From UBA2883 sp050873965 (GTDB taxonomy: Bacteria; Cyanobacteriota; Vampirovibrionia; Gastranaerophilales; Gastranaerophilaceae), in the NCBI GenBank assembly GCA_050873965.1, contig JBNMJS010000085.1:1-6986 (forward strand): a stretch of 6,986 bases of DNA, read 5' to 3'. This document shows positions 1 to 5,265 of this stretch, in pieces; within the stretch, counting starts at the first letter, position 1; the number at the start of each line of letters is the position of its first letter. The translations under genes and the position numbers were made by a program. Under the pieces are notes generated by a model that saw only the letters and a list, made by a program, of their open reading frames with translations, was not told the DNA's origin and made no database searches.

Positions 1-324
1 ACCAATCAAGCCGTCACCTACAGGAACTGATGCAATTCTTCCTGTTGTTCTAACTGTCATACCTTCTTTAATATGTGTATATTCACCTAAGATTACAACA
101 CCAACGTTGTCTTCTTCTAGGTTTAATGTTATGCCTAGTGTGCCTTTGCCATCATCAAATTCAACTAACTCATTTGACATAACATTTCTCAATCCATAGA
201 TTCTTGCGATACCGTCACCGATTTCAAGAACACTACCGACATTAGAAATTTCTGTTTTTGATTCATAGTTCTCAATATTCGATTTTATTATTGAACTAAT
301 TTCATCAGGATTAATTACTGTCAT
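1..324 (-). CDS. atpA: ATP synthase F1 subunit alpha, N-terminal part (runs off the left edge)
   Basis: Alpha is the non-catalytic nucleotide-binding subunit of the F1 head and alternates with beta around gamma on the cytoplasmic side of the membrane. Translating the minus strand from the ATG at 324 gives 108 residues beginning MTVINPDEISSIIKSNIENY. They cover the N-terminal helix that contacts the delta subunit and most of the beta-barrel domain, with typical motifs such as VGSVLEIGDGIARIYGL (about residues 29-45) and TGRIASVPVGDGLIG at the window edge. The Walker A motif and the rest of the roughly 500-residue protein lie outside the window. An SD-like AGAGGG (331-336, minus strand) sits 6 nt before the ATG and overlaps the atpH stop codon, which supports this start and suggests coupling to atpH. 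The reading frame is intact up to base 1, so the truncation is due to the window and is not a pseudogene. Confidence 0.97.
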   Translation of the reverse strand, partial: MTVINPDEISSIIKSNIENYESKTEISNVGSVLEIGDGIARIYGLRNVMSNELVEFDDGKGTLGITLNLEEDNVGVVILGEYTHIKEGMTVRTTGRIASVPVGDGLIG

Positions 325-335
325 AGTTTTCCCTC

Positions 336-890
336 TTATTTCATTATATTTCTACTTAAATCTTGTAATTTGTGGCGAAGACTGTTGTCTATAATGTTAT
401 CTCCAACCTCAAAAACTAAACCTGCAATAATATCTGGGTTTATAGCCCATTCAAGTTCAATATTCTTGTTTAGAATATTTGATAATTTATTTTTTATTGT
501 AGATTTTTCATCTTCTGTTAAATCAATAGCTGATGTTATATTAATGCTTAATAGATTGTTTAGTCTATTGATTTCATTTTTGTATTCTTTTGTAATTGAT
601 TCCAACATAGAAAATCTGTTTTTATCAACTAACAATTTCAAGAAATTTAAAATAACTTTGTTTGTTGTATCTTCAAAAAGTTTAGAAATTACATTTTTCT
701 TTTCATTCTCAGAAATTACAGGTGAAGTCATTACCTTGTTCAAATCGTCAGAACCTTTAACAGACTCTGTTATATCAAGAAGTTCTTTTAAAATATCTTC
801 CTTCGATAAATTATCAGATACAAGTTCAAGCAATGCTTGAGCATATCTTTCTGAAACTAATTTATTTTCGTTTTCTTCTGCTTTATTCAT
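336..890 (-). CDS. atpH: ATP synthase F1 subunit delta
   Basis: Delta (OSCP-type) joins the top of the alpha3beta3 head to the peripheral stalk formed by b and b'. The 184-residue product has the usual family length. It carries the classic N-terminal signature SERYAQALLELV (about residues 13-24), then a helical N-terminal domain with MTSPVISENEKK near residue 54, and a C-terminal region with NPDIIAGLVFEVGDNIIDNSLRHKL (pieces around residues 150-175) that matches the conserved family tail. The ATG (888-890) directly abuts the atpF stop codon (891-893) with no base between them. The SD GGAG (902-905, minus strand) therefore lies inside the end of atpF, 11 nt before the start. This packing implies that translation is coupled to atpF. 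The gene sits between b and alpha, as in cyanobacterial operons, where the same gene is called atpD. Confidence 0.96.
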   Translation of the reverse strand: MNKAEENENKLVSERYAQALLELVSDNLSKEDILKELLDITESVKGSDDLNKVMTSPVISENEKKNVISKLFEDTTNKVILNFLKLLVDKNRFSMLESITKEYKNEINRLNNLLSINITSAIDLTEDEKSTIKNKLSNILNKNIELEWAINPDIIAGLVFEVGDNIIDNSLRHKLQDLSRNIMK

Positions 891-1403
891 TTATAACTTC
901 ACTCCGTTTAAAGCATCAATACTTTCATTGATAAATTTCATGTGCAAATCTTTGTTATTTTCTAGTTCTTTTTCAATATGTTTTTTTGCTAATTGAATTG
1001 ATGCTTCTGCTGTTTTGTTTGATAAATTTAAATTCAATGCTTTTATGTTACCATCAATTGTTTTTTGTAATGCTTTGTCAAATTCAGTTGCTTGCTTTTT
1101 CGCATCATCAACCAATTTTTCACCGACGATAGTTGCATTCTTGTCTGCTTTATTTAGAATTTCAAATACTTCTTCATCAATTTCTTTTGTTTTTTCTTGG
1201 GTTTCATATAATTTATCTAAAGATTCTTTTTTTGCATCTTTAGATGCTTGTATGTTATCTTCGATACTTTTTCTGCCTTTTTCAAGCAAACCAGCAATAT
1301 CAAATTTCTTGATAATCCAACCCAATACAAACAACATAACTACAAAGTTAAATAGGTTTGATGTAAGTATATTATTCCATATTTGTAATAATGTCTCAGA
1401 CAT
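891..1403 (-). CDS. atpF: ATP synthase Fo subunit b
   Basis: Subunit b is half of the peripheral stator stalk and holds the F1 head against the a subunit. From the ATG at 1403 the product has 170 residues. One N-terminal membrane segment (about residues 17-33, around NFVVMLFVLGWIIKKF) is followed by a long, charged, Lys/Glu-rich and coiled-coil-like helix that fills the remaining ~135 residues. I chose this ATG because it is preceded by an SD AAAGGA (1411-1416, minus strand) with 7 nt spacing, and because the membrane segment then sits near the N-terminus as in the family. The frame is open to a TTG at 1427, which would add eight charged residues and overlap atpG, and is less likely. It is the second of two b-type genes; which one is b and which is b' is assigned from gene order (b' precedes b in cyanobacteria) and from the b'-like NAILYKP motif in the neighbour. 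The SD overlaps the atpG stop codon. Confidence 0.92.
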   Translation of the reverse strand: MSETLLQIWNNILTSNLFNFVVMLFVLGWIIKKFDIAGLLEKGRKSIEDNIQASKDAKKESLDKLYETQEKTKEIDEEVFEILNKADKNATIVGEKLVDDAKKQATEFDKALQKTIDGNIKALNLNLSNKTAEASIQLAKKHIEKELENNKDLHMKFINESIDALNGVKL

Positions 1404-1410
1404 GTTTCTT

Positions 1411-1416
1411 TCCTTT
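1411..1416 (-). promoter_or_regulatory. Ribosome binding site deciding the atpF start
   Basis: The minus strand reads AAAGGA here, 7 nt before the ATG at 1403. It overlaps the TAA stop of the preceding b' gene (1415-1417). It favours the ATG over the in-frame TTG at 1427 and suggests that ribosomes finishing b' reinitiate on b. Confidence 0.7.
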
Positions 1417-1885
1417 AATTCATACAAGAATTAACTATATCTTCGTCAATTTCTTTTATTTCTGTTTCATAACCTAAAACTTTAGTCGCAACAGTGTTCG
1501 CTAAATCTAAAATTTTAGTTCTTAATAACAATTTTGCTTCTCTTTCATCACCTTCAAGTTCAGCATTAGAAATTGCTAAATCTTTCTTTGAAAGATTTTT
1601 AGCATTTTCAATGATTGCATCTTTTTGTGATTTATAACTTGCAACCTTTTTATTGAAGTTTTCTCTAGCAAGAACTTTTGATGTTTCTATACTTGATGCG
1701 TGTTGTGTTTTTAAATTCTGAGTTTTTTCTTCGTTTAGTTGAGCATCTTTATAGTTTTTTGAAATTAAGTTCTCACGTTCTTCTTCAATTCTTGTTATAG
1801 GTTTATAAAGAATTGCATTCATCATTATCATGAATATTATGAAACTAAACATCGCAACAAAAAATGTTGCATTGAATTCTAACAT
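1415..1885 (-). CDS. atpG: ATP synthase Fo subunit b' (second stalk subunit)
   Basis: The b' subunit pairs with b to make a heterodimeric peripheral stalk, as in cyanobacteria, chloroplasts and some other bacteria. The 156-residue product starts MLEFNATFFVAMFSFIIF. It has one N-terminal membrane helix (about residues 8-25) followed by the motif NAILYKPI (about 23-30), which closely resembles the NAIFYKP motif known from b' proteins. The rest is a long polar, coiled-coil-like helix rich in Lys, Glu and Ala, with an acidic C-terminus. The ATG at 1885 has an SD AAGGA (1894-1898, minus strand) 8 nt upstream. The gene lies between c and b, the cyanobacterial position. The symbol atpG follows cyanobacterial usage; other schemes call it atpF2 or atpX, and it must not be confused with the gamma subunit gene. 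Confidence 0.9.
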   Translation of the reverse strand: MLEFNATFFVAMFSFIIFMIMMNAILYKPITRIEEERENLISKNYKDAQLNEEKTQNLKTQHASSIETSKVLARENFNKKVASYKSQKDAIIENAKNLSKKDLAISNAELEGDEREAKLLLRTKILDLANTVATKVLGYETEIKEIDEDIVNSCMN

Positions 1886-1903
1886 TTTGTGATTCCTTTA
1901 TAC

Positions 1904-1919
1904 AATTGAATACTCAATT
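1904..1919 (-). other. Small hairpin between atpE and atpG
   Basis: The 45-nt gap between the c and b' genes contains AATTGA, a 4-nt loop, and TCAATT: a perfect 6-bp inverted repeat that is too AT-rich and lacks a U-tract for termination. A structure placed just after the c gene could help mRNA segments differ in stability or translation, because c is needed in many more copies than the other subunits. That role is inference; only the inverted repeat is seen. Confidence 0.4.
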
Positions 1920-1930
1920 CTCACATAAAA

Positions 1931-2164
1931 CTATGAGAAAATAAGTAATAATGCAATAAATAGTGCGTAGATTGAAGTTGCTTCTGCAAGACCAGCACCA
2001 ATGATGAAGTTTTTGAAAGCTTCAGCTTTAATTTCTGGTTGTCTAGCAATTGCATCTAAAACACCTTTTGTTGCAATACCTAAACCAAGACCACCGCCTA
2101 ATACACCAAGAGCTGCGATACCTGCACCTAATTTTGATGCGTCAAATGCTTGTTCTACTGCCAT
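1931..2164 (-). CDS. atpE: ATP synthase Fo subunit c (rotor ring proteolipid)
   Basis: Subunit c forms the membrane rotor ring whose carboxylate carries the coupling ion past subunit a. The 77-residue product is two hydrophobic helices joined by the polar loop ARQPE (residues 40-44), the hallmark that contacts gamma and epsilon. Helix 1 has the glycine-rich packing stretch GGGLGLG (23-29); helix 2 has the ion-binding Glu61 in GLAEATSIY (58-66). Aligned by eye to the Na+-binding c subunit of Ilyobacter tartaricus, the Na+ ligands Gln32 and Ser66 correspond here to Leu28 and Ala62, while Thr63 and Tyr66 are kept. This favours proton coupling. The stop is TAG. The ATG at 2164 has the strongest RBS of the operon, AAGGAG (2172-2177, minus strand) with 7 nt spacing, as expected for the subunit needed in most copies. 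Confidence 0.97.
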   Translation of the reverse strand: MAVEQAFDASKLGAGIAALGVLGGGLGLGIATKGVLDAIARQPEIKAEAFKNFIIGAGLAEATSIYALFIALLLIFS

Positions 2165-2198
2165 AATTTTTCTCCTTTATTTTGTATAATTTACTTTT

Positions 2199-2897
2199 TT
2201 ATTCTTCTTGTACAGACATTGTTATATAAGTTGAAGATAACAATGCAAATACTAATGCTTGGATTAACGCTACGAATAATTCAAATAACATAAATGGTAA
2301 TGGTACAAAACATGCTACCATTCCAACAAATGTTGCTATCATTATTTCTCCTGCCAAAATGTTGGCAAAAAGTCGAAGTGCTAATGAGAATGGTCTTACA
2401 AATAATTCTAACGTATCAATCAATGTAATAATCAAATCACCCATTGACCAACCTTTGAAGAAATACTTGAAACCGTTAACTTTTATTCCATAGTACATAC
2501 AATATAGTGCAACAACGATTGCCATTGCTGCTGTCATATTAATGTCATTGTTTGGAGATGCTAATTCTCCGTGTGATAGATGTACTATCTTAAATGGGAT
2601 TTGTCCAACTAAGTTTGCAGTTAAAATAAACATGAATAATGTTAATATTAGTGGATTGTGTTTTTTAGATTCTTTTTCACCCATGCTACCTGCTGTAATT
2701 GAGGCAAAGTAGTTAATAATGGATTCTCCTACATATTGTAGTCTTGTTGGGATAATTGAAAGATTTTTTACAATCAATATGGCACCAATTAACAATATGC
2801 CCATTGCTAACCACATTGTGAGCACTGTATCAATGTTAACACTAATTGCATGTCCTGCTAAAATTTTTGTTAAGACCCAATGACTGCTTTCACTCAT
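2199..2897 (-). CDS. atpB: ATP synthase Fo subunit a
   Basis: Subunit a is the membrane stator that provides the two ion half-channels beside the c ring. The 232-residue product is strongly hydrophobic, with about five membrane segments (roughly residues 25-43, 81-101, 119-138, 155-195 as a long paired region, and 200-228). The diagnostic motif SLALRLFANILAGE (171-184) contains Arg175, equivalent to the essential E. coli Arg210, plus Asn179 and Glu184. Gln213 in LIQALVF fits E. coli Gln252, and the C-terminus YITMSVQEE resembles the family tail. The protein is somewhat shorter than E. coli (271 aa), mainly at the N-terminus. The ATG at 2897 has a GAGAGGG SD about 9 nt upstream. It is the first gene of the operon in the window; no atpI lies upstream because divergent glmS follows after 173 bp. 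Confidence 0.97.
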   Translation of the reverse strand: MSESSHWVLTKILAGHAISVNIDTVLTMWLAMGILLIGAILIVKNLSIIPTRLQYVGESIINYFASITAGSMGEKESKKHNPLILTLFMFILTANLVGQIPFKIVHLSHGELASPNNDINMTAAMAIVVALYCMYYGIKVNGFKYFFKGWSMGDLIITLIDTLELFVRPFSLALRLFANILAGEIMIATFVGMVACFVPLPFMLFELFVALIQALVFALLSSTYITMSVQEE

Positions 2898-2931
2898 TGC
2901 AAAATGCCCTCTCTGCTTAATAATTGTTTAC

Positions 2932-2958
2932 ATGCTAGCATAACATCATACTTTATGC
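2932..2958. repeat. 10-bp palindrome interlaced with a second inverted repeat, possible operator
   Basis: ATGCTAGCAT (2932-2941) is its own reverse complement. Its right part, GCATAA (2939-2944), also pairs with TTATGC (2953-2958) across 8 nt. Together they give three copies of a TATGC-like half site in about 27 bp, located 35-60 bp before the atpB start. Such spacing resembles a dimeric regulator site, but no regulator is identified and AT-rich DNA yields short palindromes by chance. Confidence 0.35.
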
Positions 2959-2967
2959 AACTTTTAT

Positions 2968-2973
2968 ATTATA
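2968..2973 (-). promoter_or_regulatory. Candidate -10 element for the atp operon
   Basis: The minus strand reads a consensus TATAAT here, which would place a transcript start near 2961 and give a leader of about 60 nt before atpB. The matching -35 region (about 2990-2996) is poor (ATTTAA at 17 nt spacing) and would overlap the -35 of the divergent glmS promoter. An alternative pair, TTGCAT (2955-2960) with TAGCAT (2932-2937) at 17 nt, is equally uncertain. Confidence 0.35.
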
Positions 2974-2986
2974 TTAGTGTTCTATC

Positions 2987-3015
2987 TTGATTAAATTTTT
3001 ATAAAGAAGTTTAAT
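2987..3015 (+). promoter_or_regulatory. Sigma70-type promoter for glmS
   Basis: TTGATT (2987-2992) and TTTAAT (3010-3015) are separated by exactly 17 bp. Transcription would start near 3022, leaving a leader of about 50 nt before the glmS ATG. That leader is far too short for a glmS ribozyme, and no such core is seen. Confidence 0.55.
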
Positions 3016-3058
3016 TTTAGATATTTTGATGTTAGGATGTTTTCTGATACTTATAAAA

Positions 3059-3064
3059 AAGGAG
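3059..3064 (+). promoter_or_regulatory. Ribosome binding site deciding the glmS start
   Basis: AAGGAG lies 6 nt before the ATG at 3071. It selects that ATG over an in-frame ATG at 3026, which lacks an SD and would put 15 residues before the Cys that must become the mature N-terminus. Confidence 0.85.
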
Positions 3065-3070
3065 AGTATT

Positions 3071-4915
3071 ATGTGTGGAATAGTAGGATATATAGGTCAT
3101 AAATCTGCAATAGATATTCTATTGAATGGTTTGACTAAACTAGAATATAGAGGCTATGACTCATCAGGTATTGCTGTTGAGATTGATGGTCAAGTGAAAA
3201 TGTACAAAGCAGAAGGAAAACTTCAAAATTTAAAAGATGTTATAGATCCAATAAAGGATAAAATTTCTGAATCAACAATTGGTATTGGTCATATTAGATG
3301 GGCTACTCATGGTGCTCCAACAACTGTTAATGCTCATCCTCATTCTTGTAATTGTGGAAAGTTAGTTATTGTTCACAATGGTATTATTGAAAACTTTAAA
3401 GAATTGAGAGAAGAATTAGAAGCACAAGGTTGTGTTTTTAAATCTCAAACAGATACAGAGACTGTTGCTCACTTAATTGCTAGAGAATATGGAAAAGTTC
3501 AAGATTTGACAGAAGCAGTTAGAATTGCAACTAAGCGTATTGAAGGTGCTTATGCATTATGTGTTATTCATCAAGATGTAAAAGATACTATTGTTGCAAC
3601 AAAAAGAAATGCTCCATTAGTAGTTGGTATTGGTGAACATGAATATTATGTTGCATCTGATGTTCCTGCAATGATTGAATATACGAAAAAGGCAATGTAT
3701 TTAAACGATAATCAAATTGTTACTTTAACTCCAGAATCTATGAAATTAATTGATTCCGAAAATAATGAATTACCTTGCAAGGTTGAAATATTACCTTGGG
3801 AATCCGTTTCATTAAGTAAGATGGGTTACAAACATTACATGATGAAAGAAATTCATGAACAACCAAGTATTATTAGAAACTTGTTGAGTGGTAAAATTGT
3901 TGGTTTAGATAGCCCACTGAATTTGAGTGAAGTTAAAATTGATAAAGAAACAGTTAAGCATTTGAATAGAATACAAATTGTGGCTTGTGGTACTTCATTG
4001 CATGCAGCAATGATTGGTAAATATATTTTAGAAGATTTCTGTGGAATTGCAGTTGATGTTGAACCATCAAGTGAATATATTTATAGAAAAACAGTTATTG
4101 ATGAAAATACATTAGTAATTGGAGTTTCTCAATCAGGTGAAACGGCAGATACTTTAACAGCAATTAAACAATCAAAAACAAAAGGTTCTCATGTCTTGAT
4201 TATTACAAATAGACCTGATTCTGTGATGGCTCGTGAGGCTGATAGTTTAATTTCAGTATGTGCAGGTATAGAAGTTAGTGTTGCTGCTACAAAATCATAT
4301 ATGGCTCAACTTGTTTCATTCTATATGTTAGCATTGTATATGGCTGAAATTAAGGGTTCTATGGATAAAGATTTATTGATTGACTTGAAAAAAGAATTAA
4401 TCAAACTTCCAGAAAAAGCAGAAGAAATTCTTGCTCAAGAATCTCATGTAAAAGCATGTGCTAGAAAGTATGCAAATGCTAAAAACTTTGTTTATATTGC
4501 AAGAGGTATTAACTATGCAACAGCATTAGAAGGTGCATTGAAATTGAAAGAAATTAGTTATATCAACGCAACTGGTTATCCTGCTGGTGAATTAAAACAT
4601 GGTCCGATTGCAATGTTAGATGAAACTTTACCAGTATTATCAATTATGATGAAAGGTAAAGTCTTTGAAAAAATTCTTTCAAATAGTGAAGAAGCAAAAG
4701 CTAGAAACGCAAGAATGATTGCTTTAACAAATTCTACTGATGAAAAATTAGATGAATTATTTGATGATATTTTAAGAGTACCTGATACTGATGAATATTT
4801 ATCACCAATTTTGGCAATTATTCCATTACAGTTGTTAGCATATTACATTGCTGAATTCTTAGGTAAAGATGTTGACCAACCTAGAAACTTGGCAAAATCT
4901 GTAACCGTTGAATAA
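3071..4915 (+). CDS. glmS: Glutamine-fructose-6-phosphate aminotransferase (glucosamine-6-phosphate synthase)
   Basis: This cytoplasmic enzyme makes glucosamine-6-phosphate from fructose-6-phosphate and glutamine, the entry step to UDP-GlcNAc for peptidoglycan and other envelope sugars. The start at 3071 gives 614 residues (E. coli 609), beginning MCGIVGYIG. Removal of Met exposes the catalytic Cys of the N-terminal class II glutamine amidotransferase domain (about 2-220). That domain shows EYRGYDSSG (25-33), RWATHG (76-81), HNG (102-104) and QTDTE (126-130). Two SIS sugar-isomerase domains follow: the first has CGTS (near 305) and SQSGET (near 354); the second carries ELKHGP (near 508). The C-terminus PRNLAKSVTVE is identical to the conserved family tail with the catalytic Lys. 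It is transcribed divergently from the atp operon and is ended by its own terminator, so it is probably monocistronic. The frame is intact. Confidence 0.98.
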   Translation: MCGIVGYIGHKSAIDILLNGLTKLEYRGYDSSGIAVEIDGQVKMYKAEGKLQNLKDVIDPIKDKISESTIGIGHIRWATHGAPTTVNAHPHSCNCGKLVIVHNGIIENFKELREELEAQGCVFKSQTDTETVAHLIAREYGKVQDLTEAVRIATKRIEGAYALCVIHQDVKDTIVATKRNAPLVVGIGEHEYYVASDVPAMIEYTKKAMYLNDNQIVTLTPESMKLIDSENNELPCKVEILPWESVSLSKMGYKHYMMKEIHEQPSIIRNLLSGKIVGLDSPLNLSEVKIDKETVKHLNRIQIVACGTSLHAAMIGKYILEDFCGIAVDVEPSSEYIYRKTVIDENTLVIGVSQSGETADTLTAIKQSKTKGSHVLIITNRPDSVMAREADSLISVCAGIEVSVAATKSYMAQLVSFYMLALYMAEIKGSMDKDLLIDLKKELIKLPEKAEEILAQESHVKACARKYANAKNFVYIARGINYATALEGALKLKEISYINATGYPAGELKHGPIAMLDETLPVLSIMMKGKVFEKILSNSEEAKARNARMIALTNSTDEKLDELFDDILRVPDTDEYLSPILAIIPLQLLAYYIAEFLGKDVDQPRNLAKSVTVE

Positions 4916-4922
4916 GGAACTT

Positions 4923-4951
4923 TTTACAAAAAATATTTAAGGTAATATCTT
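4923..4951 (+). promoter_or_regulatory. Candidate promoter overlapping the glmS terminator
   Basis: TTTACA (4923-4928, five of six to consensus) and TATCTT (4946-4951, four of six) are 17 bp apart. Transcription would begin near 4958, inside the terminator's 3' arm, so transcripts would lack a complete terminator hairpin and could express the small ORF and ahcY. There is no other room for a promoter between the terminator and the ORF, but the -10 match is modest. Confidence 0.35.
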
Positions 4952-4971
4952 TTTAAGGTATTACCTTTTTT
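4939..4971 (+). terminator. Intrinsic terminator after glmS
   Basis: AAGGTAATA (4939-4947) and TATTACCTT (4959-4967) form a perfect 9-bp stem with an 11-nt loop. A run of six T (4966-4971) follows. It lies 24 nt after the glmS stop. The stem has only two G-C pairs, so termination may be partial. The U-tract is immediately followed by the SD of the next ORF. Confidence 0.7.
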
Positions 4972-4984
4972 AAGGAAAACAGGC

Positions 4985-5158
4985 ATGGAAATCGTTTCAA
5001 AGATAATAAATATTAAAAATAATGGTAATCCGACATCTGAACATATCGAACAAGAATTAAAAAATACCGGTATTATTCCTTTAAGATGGGCAATTGTAAA
5101 GATTAGCAAAGATTTTTTTACTATAAATACTGCTTATGATAAAATTACATTGAAATAA
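4985..5158 (+). CDS. Uncharacterised 57-residue protein upstream of ahcY
   Basis: I do not recognise this protein. The ORF runs from ATG 4985 to TAA 5158 and encodes 57 residues beginning MEIVSKIINIKNNGNPTSEH and ending DKITLK. It is predicted soluble, with no signal peptide, membrane segment or cysteine. A polar N-terminal part is followed by a probable amphipathic helix (about 18-27, EHIEQELKNTG) and a more hydrophobic stretch, GIIPLRWAIVKI (about 29-40), that looks like a strand-forming core. Support for real coding: an SD AAGGA (4972-4976) at 8 nt spacing, a stop overlapping the first in-frame ATG of the ahcY frame (TAATG at 5156-5160), and a protein-like composition. Co-transcription with ahcY is likely from spacing. 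A role in the methyl cycle would be guilt by association only. It could also be a leader ORF whose translation affects ahcY. Confidence 0.7.
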   Translation: MEIVSKIINIKNNGNPTSEHIEQELKNTGIIPLRWAIVKISKDFFTINTAYDKITLK

Positions 5159-5265
5159 TGTGTGTACAATTAACACTAAAAACTAAAATTACTACAATGG
5201 AACTTAATAACCAAGCAGGAAAGAAGGTTTTAATGAACGGTGTCGTTATGGAAAAGGAATCAACC
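5159..5265 (+). other. In-frame leader between the small ORF and the likely ahcY start
   Basis: This 107-nt gap stays open in the ahcY frame from an ATG at 5158 and contains further in-frame ATGs at 5197, 5233 and 5248. The encoded 36 residues would be a basic, low-complexity extension that AhcY proteins lack. Only 5233 has a moderate SD-like sequence (AAGAAGG, 5 nt spacing) and could be a second start (438 aa). Short inverted repeats such as AACG/CGTT (5236-5247) are weak. I see no match to the GC-rich SAH riboswitch core. Confidence 0.4.
5252..5258 (+). promoter_or_regulatory. Ribosome binding site favouring the ahcY start at 5266
   Basis: AAAAGGA ends 7 nt before the ATG at 5266. It is the best SD among the five in-frame ATG candidates of this frame and agrees with where homologous AhcY proteins begin. 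Confidence 0.7.

Noticed and set aside
1404..1427. TTG start for atpF at 1427
   Set aside because: The ATG at 1403 has a proper SD and places the membrane helix at the usual position; the extension is charged and overlaps the atpG end.
370..2189. Plus-strand ORFs at 370-840, 1015-1434 and 2001-2189
   Set aside because: They lie antisense to well-supported atp genes, have Ser/Phe-rich shadow compositions and match no family.
3026..3070. Longer glmS start at 3026
   Set aside because: It lacks an SD and would bury the Cys nucleophile that must be N-terminal; the ATG at 3071 has a strong SD.
3016..3070. glmS ribozyme in the glmS leader
   Set aside because: The leader after the predicted promoter is only about 50 nt, too short for the ribozyme fold, and no conserved core is seen.
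5159..5265. SAH or SAM riboswitch before ahcY
   Set aside because: The gap is AT-rich with only 4-bp inverted repeats and none of the conserved GC-rich core that I know for the SAH riboswitch. A covariance-model scan would settle it.
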